Shown here piece by piece: positions 55,666-64,000 of a DNA stretch of 64,000 nt. The DNA lies in NCBI GenBank assembly GCA_016720685.1, contig JADKKC010000007.1, positions 39,527 to 103,526 of the forward strand, read 5' to 3'. Numbering within the stretch: the stretch's first letter is position 1; each line of letters opens with the position of its first letter. The stretch is from Zoogloea sp. GTDB taxonomy: Bacteria > Pseudomonadota > Gammaproteobacteria > Burkholderiales > Rhodocyclaceae. The position numbers and the translations under genes are program-made. The notes under the pieces are model-generated. The model was not told where the DNA came from. It searched no databases and saw only the letters and a list, made by a program, of their open reading frames with translations.

Positions 55666-56838
55666 TCAGGCGGTTTCGGAGAACAGTTCGCGGCCGATCA
55701 GCATGCGGCGGATTTCGCTGGTGCCGGCGCCAATTTCATACAGCTTGGCATCGCGCCACAGGCGGCCGGCGGCGTATTCGTTGGTGTAGCCCACGCCGCC
55801 AAGGGTCTGGATCGCTTCGCCGGCCATCCAGGTGGCTTTTTCGGCCGAGTACAGAATGGCGCCGGCCGCATCCTTGCGCAGGGTGCGGGCGTGGTCGGTG
55901 CGATCACAGGCCTGGCCGAGGGCATACACATAGGCGCGGTTGGCCATCCAGGTGGAGTACATGTCGGCCACCTTGCCCTGCATCAGCTGGAACTCGCCGA
56001 TGCTCTGGCCAAACTGCTTGCGGTCGTGGAGGTAAGGCACCACCACGTCCATGCACGCGGCCATGATGCCCAGCGGCCCGCCGCACAGCACGGCGCGTTC
56101 GTAGTCGAGGCCGCTCATCAGCACCCGGGTGCCGTTGCCCACGCCGCCAAGCACGTTTTCTTCGGGGATTTCCACGTCGTCGAAGAACAGCGGAAAGGTG
56201 TTGGAGCCGCGCATGCCCAGCTTGTCGAGGTGGGTGCCGTGGGTGAAGCCCTTCATGCCCTTCTCGACGATGAAGGCCGTCATGCCCTTGGCGCCGGCCT
56301 CGATGTCGGTCTTGGCATACACCACCAGCGTGTCGGCGTCGCCGCCGTTGGTGATCCACATCTTGGCGCCGTTGAGCACAAAGCGGTCGCCCTTCTTGTC
56401 GGCACGCAGCTTCATGGAAACCACGTCGGAGCCGGCATTGGGCTCGCTCATGGCCAGCGCCCCCACGTGATCGCCGGAGATCAGCTTGGGCAGGTATTTT
56501 TGTTTCTGGGCGTCGCTGCCGTTTCTGCGGATCTGGTTGATGCACAGGTTGGAGTGGGCACCATACGACAGGCCCACCGACGCGGAGGCGCGAGAGACTT
56601 CCTCGAGCGCGATGATGTGGGCGAGGTAACCCATGTTGGTGCCGCCGTACTCCTCGGGTGCGGTCATGCCGTGGAGGCCCAGGTCGCCGAGCTTCTTCCA
56701 CAGGTCGGCCGGAAAGAGGTTGTCCCGGTCGACGGCCGCCGCGCGGGGCGCGATTTCCTTGGCGGCAAAGGCCTGCACGGTGTCGCGCAGCGCTTCGATG
56801 GTTTCGCCGAGGTTGAAGTCGAGGCTGGGGATGTTCAT
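55666..56838 (-). CDS. ivd: Isovaleryl-CoA dehydrogenase
   Basis: 390 residues, acyl-CoA dehydrogenase fold. FAD/substrate loops MSEPNAGSDVVSM and WITNGGDADTLVVYAKT; C-terminal QTLGGVGYTNEYAAGRLWRDAKLYEIGAGTSEIRR. The catalytic Glu is expected on an inner helix as in IVDs rather than at YEIGAGT. Oxidises isovaleryl-CoA to 3-methylcrotonyl-CoA, first step encoded in this operon (liuA role). ATG 56838 by homology (MNIPSLDF). Confidence 0.94.
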   Translation of the reverse strand: MNIPSLDFNLGETIEALRDTVQAFAAKEIAPRAAAVDRDNLFPADLWKKLGDLGLHGMTAPEEYGGTNMGYLAHIIALEEVSRASASVGLSYGAHSNLCINQIRRNGSDAQKQKYLPKLISGDHVGALAMSEPNAGSDVVSMKLRADKKGDRFVLNGAKMWITNGGDADTLVVYAKTDIEAGAKGMTAFIVEKGMKGFTHGTHLDKLGMRGSNTFPLFFDDVEIPEENVLGGVGNGTRVLMSGLDYERAVLCGGPLGIMAACMDVVVPYLHDRKQFGQSIGEFQLMQGKVADMYSTWMANRAYVYALGQACDRTDHARTLRKDAAGAILYSAEKATWMAGEAIQTLGGVGYTNEYAAGRLWRDAKLYEIGAGTSEIRRMLIGRELFSETA

Positions 56839-56977
56839 GGGTTTGTCTCCTCCGTTTTTGTGGTTTGCCGACTGGCGCTGCGATCCATTCAAGTGCCCCG
56901 GAGCGTAAGCGCTCGCGGGGCCTCGCGGGCGCCATCATGGTTGCAAATCGTGCCACGAAAGTTATGATTCGTGGGCA

Positions 56978-58039
56978 ATGAATCCACCCGCCGGAACCTC
57001 CCTCGCTGCATCGCTCAGCGGCCGTGCCGTTACCCCTATCGCCTTCATCCGGGCGATCGTGCTGGGCTATCTGCGCTACGGTGCGAACCCGGCCAGCGCA
57101 CTCGCCCGCGCCGGTATCGACCCGGGCCTGCTCGAGCAGCCGGAAGCCCGCATCACCGCGGCGCAGATGGAGATCATCTCCGGGCACGCCATGCAGGAGC
57201 TAGACGACGAGGCGCTGGGCTGGTTTTCGCGGCGGCTGCCGTGGGGCAGCTACGGCATGCTGTGCCGCGCATCGCTGGGTGCCCCCAAGCTGGGCGTTGC
57301 GCTCAAGCGCTGGTGCCGCCATCACCGCCTGCTCACCGACGACATCACGCTCTCGCTCGATGTCACCAAAACCGCCGCCACGCTCACCCTCACGCCCCAT
57401 CGTCCGCTGGGCGAGATGCGCGAGTTCTGCCTTGTCACGCTGCTGCGCTACGTGCTGGGCTACGCCTGCTGGGCGATTGATTCGCGCATTCCACTGAACG
57501 AAAGCCGCTTCCCTTTCCCCGCGCCGTGCCACGCCGACGCCTACCCGCTGATGTTCCCGGGCCCGGTGCGTTTCGACGCCGAGCTCGCCGGCTTCAGCTT
57601 CGACGCCCGCTACCTGGATTTGCCCCTGCGCCGTGACGAAGCGGCGCTCCGCACCATGCTGCAGCGCGCGCTGCCGCTCACGGTGCTGCAATACCGGCGC
57701 GACCGCCTGCTGGTCGAAGGTGTGCGCCGTTTTCTGCGCGATCCTGCCAGCGGATCGGCCACTGCAGGGCGGGTTGCCGAACACCTGCACGTGTCGGTGC
57801 GCACGCTGCACCGCCAGCTGCACGAAGAAGGCTCGTCGCTCCAGCAGATCAAGGACGAAGCCCGCCGCGACCGGGCGGTGGAACTGCTGAACCGCAGCCA
57901 GCGCTCGATCAAGCAGATTGCGGCGCTGGTGGGGTTTGCCAACGAGAAGAGTTTCAGCCGCGCCTTTCGCAGCTGGACCGGCGTGCCGCCGCAAATTTTT
58001 CGGGCGCGGAAGATCGACGAGGGCGAGCCGCCGATTTAA
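56978..58039 (+). CDS. AraC-family transcriptional regulator (Arabinose_bd/OruR type)
   Basis: 353 residues. N-terminal sensing domain of the OruR/ArgR-like group (FIRAIVLGYLRYGANPASAL) and C-terminal double helix-turn-helix (VAEHLHVSVRTLHRQLHEEG, IKQIAALVGFANEKSFSRAFRSWTGVPP). It diverges from isovaleryl-CoA dehydrogenase across 139 bp and probably controls the leucine cluster. That is notable because many proteobacteria use the MerR-type LiuR here. No clear operator was identified. Overlaps convergent fdhD by 4 bp. Confidence 0.88.
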   Translation: MNPPAGTSLAASLSGRAVTPIAFIRAIVLGYLRYGANPASALARAGIDPGLLEQPEARITAAQMEIISGHAMQELDDEALGWFSRRLPWGSYGMLCRASLGAPKLGVALKRWCRHHRLLTDDITLSLDVTKTAATLTLTPHRPLGEMREFCLVTLLRYVLGYACWAIDSRIPLNESRFPFPAPCHADAYPLMFPGPVRFDAELAGFSFDARYLDLPLRRDEAALRTMLQRALPLTVLQYRRDRLLVEGVRRFLRDPASGSATAGRVAEHLHVSVRTLHRQLHEEGSSLQQIKDEARRDRAVELLNRSQRSIKQIAALVGFANEKSFSRAFRSWTGVPPQIFRARKIDEGEPPI

Positions 58040-58872
58040 AGCGTGCCCGGCGCCTGAACGATGCGCTCTGGATGGCTGTAGATCGAGAACCCGTCCTTCC
58101 GCAGCCAGCCGGCCAGCGTCAGCCCGGCCGCCCCGGCGTTGCGCACGGCCAGCGCAGTGGGCGCCGACACCGCGGCCAGCAGTTCGATGCCGACACAGGC
58201 CGCCTTGTGCACCAGTTCGTGGCTGGCGCGGCTGGTGATCACCACAAAGCCGCTCGCCGTGTCGATGCGCCGCTGCGTGACGGCGCCAATCAGCTTGTCG
58301 AGGGCGTTGTGGCGGCCCACGTCTTCGCGCAGCAACTGGATGTCGCCGTCCCGCCCGACCCAGGCGGCGGCATGTACGCCACCGCTTTGCCGGTGCAGCG
58401 ACTGGGCGTCCGGCAAGGCCGCGATGGCCCGCTCCAACGCGCCCAGGCTTACACCCAGGCGACGCGGCACGGGTGCAACCTCGAGAATCGCCCGGGCCAG
58501 GCTCTCGCGCCCGCACAGGCCGCAACCCGTGCGCCCCGACAACTGCCGGCGGGTGGCCTTGAACCCCTGGAAGCTGCTGGCGGTAACGCTCAGGTGAAGC
58601 TCGATGCCAAGCTCGGTGGGCACGACGTCCACATCCAGCAAATCGGACGGGCCGGCGATAAGGCCTTCGGTGAGGCTGAAGCCGAGGGCGAAATCATCGA
58701 GATCGGTGGGCGTGGCGAGCATCACCGCGTGGGAGATGCCGTTGTAGACCAGCGCCACGGGCACTTCCTCGACCACCGCATCGGCCACCACGCTCACCCG
58801 GCCACTCTCGATGCGCCAGGCGCTCACCGCCATCAGCGCCGGCAGGTCGTCGGCGGTGGACACGCGGCTCAC
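58036..58872 (-). CDS. fdhD: Formate dehydrogenase accessory sulfurtransferase FdhD
   Basis: 278 residues. Conserved CGLCG loop (RTGCGLCGRESL) that carries sulfur from IscS to the molybdenum cofactor, plus DVGRHNALDK and SRASHELVHKA motifs. Needed for formate dehydrogenase activity. ATG 58872 overlaps the fdsA stop (ATGA). Last gene of the operon; no fdsD follows. Confidence 0.95.
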   Translation of the reverse strand: MSRVSTADDLPALMAVSAWRIESGRVSVVADAVVEEVPVALVYNGISHAVMLATPTDLDDFALGFSLTEGLIAGPSDLLDVDVVPTELGIELHLSVTASSFQGFKATRRQLSGRTGCGLCGRESLARAILEVAPVPRRLGVSLGALERAIAALPDAQSLHRQSGGVHAAAWVGRDGDIQLLREDVGRHNALDKLIGAVTQRRIDTASGFVVITSRASHELVHKAACVGIELLAAVSAPTALAVRNAGAAGLTLAGWLRKDGFSIYSHPERIVQAPGTL

Positions 58873-61724
58873 TTTGGCTGCCCGGCGGGCAGCAGCGCGT
58901 GCTGCTCGGTGTCGGCACGGCTGAACTCGGCCTGCCAGCGGCTCGGCTGCTCACCCAGCTCAACCTGCACGGCGGTCACCTTGTATTCGGGGCAGTTGGT
59001 GGCCCAGTCCGAGTTGTCGGTGGTGATCACATTGGCGCCGGAGCCGGGAAAGTGGAAGGTCGTGTAGACGACACCCGGCTGCATCCGCTCCGACACCCGG
59101 GCGCGCAGACGGGTGTCGCCGGCGCGGCTGGCAATGTGCACCCAGTCGCCATCGGCAATGCCCCGGTCGGCGGCGTCGAGGGGATGGATATCGAGGCGGT
59201 CCTCGTCGTGCCACACGGTGTTGGCGGTGCGCCGGGTCTGGGCTCCCACGTTGTACTGGCTGAGGATGCGGCCGGTGGTGAGAATCAGCGGATAGCGCCG
59301 GGTGACTTTTTCGGTGGTCGGCACGTATTCGGTGACGACAAAACGCCCGAGGCCGCGGGTGAAGGTTTCGGCGTGCATGATCGGTGTTCCGTTGGGCACG
59401 TCGGCGTTGCACGGCCATTGCAGGCTGCCGGCCTGGTCGAGCAAGGCGTAGCTGACGCCGGCAAAGCTCGGCGTCAGCGCGGCGATCTCGTCCATGATCT
59501 CAGACGGGTGGCGGTAGTTCATCGGCACGCCAAGGGCGCAGGACAGCGCCTGGGTGGCTTCCCAGTCGGCCTTGCCGCCCAGGGGTTCCATGACCTTGCG
59601 CACCCGCGAGATGCGCCGCTCGGCGTTGGTGAAGGTTCCGTCCTTCTCCAGAAAGGACGCACCGGGCAAGAACACATGGGCAAACTTTGCGGTTTCGTTG
59701 AAGAAGATATCCTGCACCACCAGGCATTCGAGCTGGCGCAGCGCGGCTTCCACGTGGGAGGTGTTGGGGTCGGACTGGGCAATGTCCTCGCCCTGCACGT
59801 ACATGCCCTTGTAGCTGCCGGACAGCGCCGCACTGAACATGTTGGGAATGCGGTAGCCGGGCTCGGGATCGAGGGCCACGCCCCAGCGCGCTTCGAACAT
59901 GGCCCGCGTGGCCGGATCGGACACCGGGCGATAGCCCGGCAGCTCGTGGGGAAACGAGCCCATGTCGCAGGAGCCCTGCACGTTGTTCTGCCCCCGCAGC
60001 GGATTGACGCCCACGCCCGGCCGGCCGATGTTGCCGGTCGCCATCGCGAGGTTGGCAATGCCCATCACCATCGTCGAGCCCTGGCTGTGCTCGGTGACGC
60101 CGAGGCCGTAGTAGATCGCCCCATTGCCAGCAGCGGCATAAAGACGGGCCGCGGCGCGGATCGCCTCGGCAGGCACCCCCGTTATGCCGGCGACGACTTC
60201 GGGGCTGTTCTCTGGTTGCAGCACAAATTTGCGCCACGCGGCAAAGGCTTCCGGCTCGCAGCGACTTGCCACGAAATCCTCATCGACCAGCCCTTCGCTG
60301 ACGATGACGTGCGCCAGCGCGTTGATCATCGCCACATTGGTGCCGGGCAAGAGCGCCAGGTGATGGGCGGCGGCCACGTGGGGGGTGCGCACCAGATCGA
60401 TGGCGCGCGGGTCGATGACGATCAAGCGCGCCCCTTCGCGCAGGCGCCGCTTGAGCAGCGAACCGAACACCGGGTGGCCATCGGTGGGATTGGCGCCGAT
60501 CACGACGATCACGTCGGCCGACAGCACCGATTCAAAATCCTGCGTGCCGGCCGATTCGCCCAGGGTTTGCTTGAGGCCGTAGCCCGTGGGCGAATGGCAG
60601 ACCCGGGCGCAGGTATCCACGTTGTTGTTGCCGAAGGCGGTGCGCACCAGCTTCTGCACCAGATAGGTTTCTTCGTTGGTGCAGCGTGATGAGGTGATGC
60701 CGCCCACCGCAAGCCGGCCGTAGCTGGCCTGGATGCGTTTGAACTCGCTGGCGGTGTAGGCCAGCGCTTCGTCCCACGACACTTCACGCCAGGGGGCATC
60801 GATGCTGGCGCGGATCATCGGCGTCCTGATACGGTCGGGGTGGGTTGCGTAGCCCCACGCAAAACGGCCTTTCACGCAGGAGTGGCCGGCGTTGGCGCCA
60901 CCGGATTTATCCGGAACCATGCGCACCACCTCGCTGCCTTTGACCTCGGCGCGAAAGCTGCAGCCCACGCCGCAATAGGCGCAGGTGGTGAGCACGCTCG
61001 CCTGGGCCTGGCCGGCCTCGATCAGGGATTTTTCGGTGAGCGTGGCGGTCGGGCAGGCTGCCACGCAGGCGCCGCAAGACACGCATTCCGAGCCCAGAAA
61101 ACTTTCCCCGGCGCCGGCCGTCACCTTCGAGGCGAAACCACGGCCGGCAATCGTCAGCGCAAACGTGCCCTGCACTTCCTCGCAGGCCCGCACGCAGCGG
61201 CTGCACACGATGCACTTGGCCGGCTCGAAGCTGAAATAGGGGTTGGATTCATCTTTCGGCGCGGCGTGGGCGGCGTCGAAGTGGTTGTCACCGGCGAGGC
61301 CATAGCGCACCTCCCGCAGGCCGACGACGCCGGCCATCTCCTGCAACTCGCAGTTGCCGTTGGCCGAGCAGGTGAGGCAATCGAGGGGGTGGTCGGAAAT
61401 GTAGAGTTCCATCACGCCCCGGCGCAGCCTGGAAAGGTGGGGCGACTGGGTGCTCACCGTCATACCTTCTTCCACCGGCGTCGTGCATGAGGCCGGATAG
61501 CCGCGCCGGCCTTCCACCTGCACCAGGCACAGGCGGCACGAGCCAAAGGCTTCGAGCTGATCGGTCGCACACAGCTTCGGGATCGGGATGCCGGCTTCAA
61601 GGGCGGCGCGCATCACCGAACTGCCCGCCGGCGCGCTGACCTGACGGCCGTCGATGAGCAGCGCAACCCGGCTGCCGGAGTCGCTGGCGGGCGTACCGAA
61701 ATCAGACTGACACTGACAGGCCAT
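58869..61724 (-). CDS. fdsA: NAD-dependent formate dehydrogenase, molybdenum alpha subunit
   Basis: 951 residues. N-terminal [2Fe-2S] domain (LCATDQL ... GSCRLC ... ASC), NuoG-like His/Cys cluster (DHPLDCLTCSANGNCELQE), two 4Fe-4S ferredoxin motifs (CIVCSRCVRAC, CVSCGACVAACP), then a 4Fe-4S/bis-MGD catalytic domain (CAYCGVGCSF) with catalytic Cys376 (CARVCHSP; Cys not Sec). Oxidises formate in the cytoplasm. Start at MACQCQ (61724), which is where the family begins; 11 bp after fdsB. Confidence 0.96.
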   Translation of the reverse strand: MACQCQSDFGTPASDSGSRVALLIDGRQVSAPAGSSVMRAALEAGIPIPKLCATDQLEAFGSCRLCLVQVEGRRGYPASCTTPVEEGMTVSTQSPHLSRLRRGVMELYISDHPLDCLTCSANGNCELQEMAGVVGLREVRYGLAGDNHFDAAHAAPKDESNPYFSFEPAKCIVCSRCVRACEEVQGTFALTIAGRGFASKVTAGAGESFLGSECVSCGACVAACPTATLTEKSLIEAGQAQASVLTTCAYCGVGCSFRAEVKGSEVVRMVPDKSGGANAGHSCVKGRFAWGYATHPDRIRTPMIRASIDAPWREVSWDEALAYTASEFKRIQASYGRLAVGGITSSRCTNEETYLVQKLVRTAFGNNNVDTCARVCHSPTGYGLKQTLGESAGTQDFESVLSADVIVVIGANPTDGHPVFGSLLKRRLREGARLIVIDPRAIDLVRTPHVAAAHHLALLPGTNVAMINALAHVIVSEGLVDEDFVASRCEPEAFAAWRKFVLQPENSPEVVAGITGVPAEAIRAAARLYAAAGNGAIYYGLGVTEHSQGSTMVMGIANLAMATGNIGRPGVGVNPLRGQNNVQGSCDMGSFPHELPGYRPVSDPATRAMFEARWGVALDPEPGYRIPNMFSAALSGSYKGMYVQGEDIAQSDPNTSHVEAALRQLECLVVQDIFFNETAKFAHVFLPGASFLEKDGTFTNAERRISRVRKVMEPLGGKADWEATQALSCALGVPMNYRHPSEIMDEIAALTPSFAGVSYALLDQAGSLQWPCNADVPNGTPIMHAETFTRGLGRFVVTEYVPTTEKVTRRYPLILTTGRILSQYNVGAQTRRTANTVWHDEDRLDIHPLDAADRGIADGDWVHIASRAGDTRLRARVSERMQPGVVYTTFHFPGSGANVITTDNSDWATNCPEYKVTAVQVELGEQPSRWQAEFSRADTEQHALLPAGQPK

Positions 61725-61735
61725 GGCGGCGCTCC

Positions 61736-63278
61736 TTATTTGTCGGCAAGGCCGAAATCGGCCGGAAAATGCTTGAGCAGAGAGAGCACCGGATACGGCG
61801 TCATGCCGCCCATGGCGCACAGCGAGCCGTCGATCATCAGGGTGCACAGGTCTTCGAGCAGCGGCAGGTTGGTGCCGCGATTCTCGCCGGCGAGGATACG
61901 CTCGATGACCTCGACGCCACGCGTCGACCCGATGCGGCACGGGGTGCATTTTCCGCAGGATTCGGCGGCACAGAATTCCATCGCAAAGCGGGCCATGCGG
62001 CCCATGTCCACCGTGTCGTCAAACACCACCACCCCGCCATGACCAAGCATCGCACCGCGGGCGGCAAAGGCTTCGTAATCGAGGGGCAGATCGAAGTCCT
62101 GCACCGGCACATAGGCGCCCAGCGGGCCGCCTACCTGCGCGGCACGGATCGGCCGCCCGCTGGCCGTGCCCCCGCCAAAATCATTCAGCAACTCGTCGAG
62201 CGTAAGTCCGAAGGCTTTTTCGACCAGCCCGCCGCGCAGCACGTTGCCGGCCAGCTGGAAGGGCAGTGTGCCCCGCGAGCGGCCCATGCCGTAGTCCCGG
62301 TAAAAGGCGGCCCCACTGGCGAGAATGATCGGCACGCTGGCCAGGGTGATCACGTTGTTGATCGCCGTCGGCTTGCCAAACAGGCCCGTGATTGCCGGCA
62401 GTGGCGGCTTGGCGCGCACCTGGCCGCGCCGGCCCTCGATGCTTTCGAGCAGCGCGGTTTCTTCGCCGCAGATGTAGGCGCCGCCACCAAGGCGCGCCTC
62501 GATGTCGAAGGCTGCGGCCGGAGCCGAGCACGTCGTCGCCGAGCAGGCCGGCTTCGCGGGCCCGCAGGATCGCGGCATTGAGCGTTCTCCAGGCATGGGG
62601 GTATTCGGAGCGCAGGTAAATGTAGCCCTTGCGGGCACCCACCGCGAGCCCGGCGATGAGCATGCCTTCGATGAGGCAGAAGGGGTCGCCTTCAAGCAGC
62701 AGGCGGTCGGAAAAAGTGCCGGAATCGCCTTCGTCCGCGTTGCACACCACGTACTTCTCGTCGCCGGCGGCGGCCAGCACGGTCTGCCACTTGATACCGG
62801 CCGGAAAGGCCGCACCGCCCCGACCGCGCAGGCCCGACTCGGTGACGGCCGCGACGATTTCGCCGGGCGTGAGCGACAGCGCCGCCCGGAGCCCCGCGAA
62901 ACCGCCATGGGCAGCGTAGTCGGCCAGCGACAGCGGATCGGTGATGCCGACACGGGCAAAGGTGAGCCGCTCCTGCTTCTTGAGATAGGGAATCTCGTCG
63001 GTGAGACCCAGCGCGAGCGGATGATCGGCGCCCGCCAGGAAGCCCGCATCCAGCAGGCCGGGCACGTCCGCCACCGTCACCGGCCCGTAGGCCACGCGAC
63101 CGGCAGGCGTCGCCACTTCAACCAGCGGTTCGAGCCAGGACAGGCCGCGGGAGCCGTTTCTCACCAGTTCGATGGCACTGCCACGGGCGGCGGCCTGGGC
63201 GGCAATGGCCAGGGCGACGTCTCCGGCGCCCACCGAAAGGGCCGACGAATCGGCGGGTACAAAAACGCGTATCGTCAT
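61736..63278 (-). CDS. fdsB: NAD-dependent formate dehydrogenase beta subunit (NuoF-like), one frameshift
   Basis: Restored length 513 residues. Thioredoxin-like N terminus, NADH/FMN-binding NuoF core (GLRGRGGAAFPAGIKW, CNADEGDSGTFSDR, GGGAYICGEETALLES) and the C-terminal 4Fe-4S motif ESCGKCTPCRIGS. The frame breaks after DDVLGSG, with one extra base near 62514-62521 (GGCCGG context), and resumes as AAFDIEARLGGG. Transfers electrons from the molybdenum subunit to NAD+. Overlaps fdsG by 4 bp. Confidence 0.93.
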
Positions 63279-63742
63279 GCCACGTCCTCCTGCAGCGCCA
63301 CCAGCAAGGCATCGAAGCGGCTTGCGTCAACCCGCCCGACGATTTCGTCGCCCACCCGCAGCGACGGCCCGCAGGCACAGTTTCCGAGGCAATACACCGG
63401 CTCGAGGCTGATCGCGCCGTCGGCGGAGGTTTCGTGGAAAGCGATACCGAGCCGGGCCCGGACGTGAGCCTCCAGCGCTGCGCTGCCCCGCGCCTGGCAG
63501 GCCTCGGCGCGACACAGCTGGAGCACGTGACGCCCCGGCTGCACGCTGCGCAAGTGCGGGTAGAAACTGATCACGCCATGAACCTCGGCCCTCGAGAGAT
63601 TCAGCGCCCGGGCAAGCGGCTCCGTGGCTTCCGGCGGCACCCAGCCCAGCTCGTCCTGGATGGAATGGAGAATCGGCAAGAGCGAATCCTGTCGTGGCGG
63701 GTGGGCGGCGATCAGGCGATGGAGGAGTTCTGAATGGATCAT
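63275..63742 (-). CDS. fdsG: NAD-dependent formate dehydrogenase gamma subunit (NuoE-like)
   Basis: 155 residues. Helical N-terminal domain (LLPILHSIQDELGWVPPEA) and thioredoxin-like [2Fe-2S] domain with ligands in LCRAEAC and CLGNCAC. First gene of fdsGBA-fdhD. Its upstream region is cut off by an IS66-type element 115 bp away, so the native promoter or a former regulator gene may be displaced. Confidence 0.93.
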   Translation of the reverse strand: MIHSELLHRLIAAHPPRQDSLLPILHSIQDELGWVPPEATEPLARALNLSRAEVHGVISFYPHLRSVQPGRHVLQLCRAEACQARGSAALEAHVRARLGIAFHETSADGAISLEPVYCLGNCACGPSLRVGDEIVGRVDASRFDALLVALQEDVA

Positions 63743-63856
63743 GACAAGCTCGTCCGGACGCTGCGGGCGGGCAGCGGGATTGATCGGGGCTACGACGTAA
63801 ACAGCGGTGAAGATACTACCCGTGGCGGATGCGCGACGGTGTCAACTTCATGCACC

Positions 63857-64000
63857 GTAAGCGCTCCACAAACCCCATTCTTCCCAAACGCTCTACGCGG
63901 TGGGCAGAAGTTCTGGCTTGAGATTCCAGGGCAGGAGGGCCTCGAAGTGTTCGACGGAGGTTGCGGCAGGCAATGCTCTTAGCACGGTGCGCAACCACAA
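63857..64000. mobile_element. Terminal part of an IS66-family insertion sequence (runs off the window)
   Basis: GTAAGCGCTCCACAAACCCC starting at 63857 fits the IS66-family terminal inverted repeat, which begins GTAAGCG. It lies 36 bp beyond the transposase stop. The far end is outside the window, so the 8-bp target duplication (candidate CATGCACC at 63849-63856) cannot be checked. Confidence 0.75.
63893..64000 (-). CDS. IS66-family transposase, C-terminal end
   Basis: Thirty-five residues to a TAG at 63893: LWLRTVLRALPAATSVEHFE then ALLPWNLKPELLPTA. The WL..VL..LP......EALLPWN pattern is the C-terminal IS66 transposase segment. Truncated only by the window edge; open frame continues beyond. 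Confidence 0.78.
   Translation of the reverse strand: MWLRTVLRALPAATSVEHFEALLPWNLKPELLPTA

Noticed and set aside
58899..60689. 596-codon plus-strand frame
   Set aside because: Antisense to fdsA, no recognisable protein features.

Overview
The window is GC-rich (roughly 60-65% by eye) and gene-dense. Its content points to a betaproteobacterium, most likely of the Rhodocyclales (inference from gene families; no 16S is present). Pointers are an Mto/Pio-type porin-cytochrome operon, the hupB-tRNA-Val-tRNA-Asp-ppiD block, the CobD/CbiB-like + NUDIX pair, DUF2788, DUF4936, YjfB, a soluble NAD-dependent formate dehydrogenase and a leucine/isovalerate degradation cluster.

Layout. 1-723: 3' end of ettA. 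806-6154 (-): extracellular-electron-transfer operon, transcribed as heptaheme membrane-anchored cytochrome c, cytochrome b, monoheme cytochrome c, decaheme MtoA/MtrA, then MtoB/MtrB barrel, behind a perfect FNR-type box. 6359-9709: MOSC protein, small hypothetical gene, and a secreted subtilase coupled to a small prodomain-like protein. 9800-12975: SOS-controlled dnaE2. 12969-21673: copper/silver resistance locus (cusS, cusR, cusF, cusC, cusB, cusA). 21952-31615: mostly housekeeping genes (ppiD, tRNA-Asp, tRNA-Val, hupB, rpsT, thiolase, CobD-like, NUDIX, retropepsin, yjfB, yajQ, ppnP, DUF2788, argG). 31666-34992: argF and an asparagine-synthase-like protein. 35045-37861: KfrA-like coiled-coil protein, tyrosine recombinase and an SOS-promoter small membrane protein. 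37862-44702: ankyrin protein, tatD, pilZ, holB, tmk, mltG, ygfZ, DUF4936, NRDE. 44755-48210: mfd. 48254-58039: leucine catabolism (HMG-CoA lyase, acyl-CoA synthetase, MCC alpha, methylglutaconyl-CoA hydratase, MCC beta, isovaleryl-CoA dehydrogenase) with a divergent AraC regulator. 58036-63742: fdsGBA-fdhD formate dehydrogenase. 63857-64000: end of an IS66-family insertion sequence.

How the genes work together. The electron-transfer operon contains a periplasm-spanning set: a quinol-facing b/c module, a small shuttle cytochrome, and an outer-membrane decaheme-in-barrel conduit. Its FNR site suggests anaerobic expression. Formate oxidation and leucine catabolism feed reducing power. The Cus locus is a complete sensor-regulator-efflux set. 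Two excellent LexA boxes place dnaE2 and a tiny membrane protein in the SOS regulon.

Sequence quality matters here. About ten otherwise well-conserved genes carry single-base frameshifts, several inside homopolymers, and ppiD and argG also appear to have lost internal segments. Many very long genes (mfd, cusA, dnaE2, fdsA) are intact. Uncorrected sequencing/assembly errors are the simplest explanation, so I annotate these as interrupted genes rather than assume genuine decay. No CRISPR array, rRNA or replication origin was seen.
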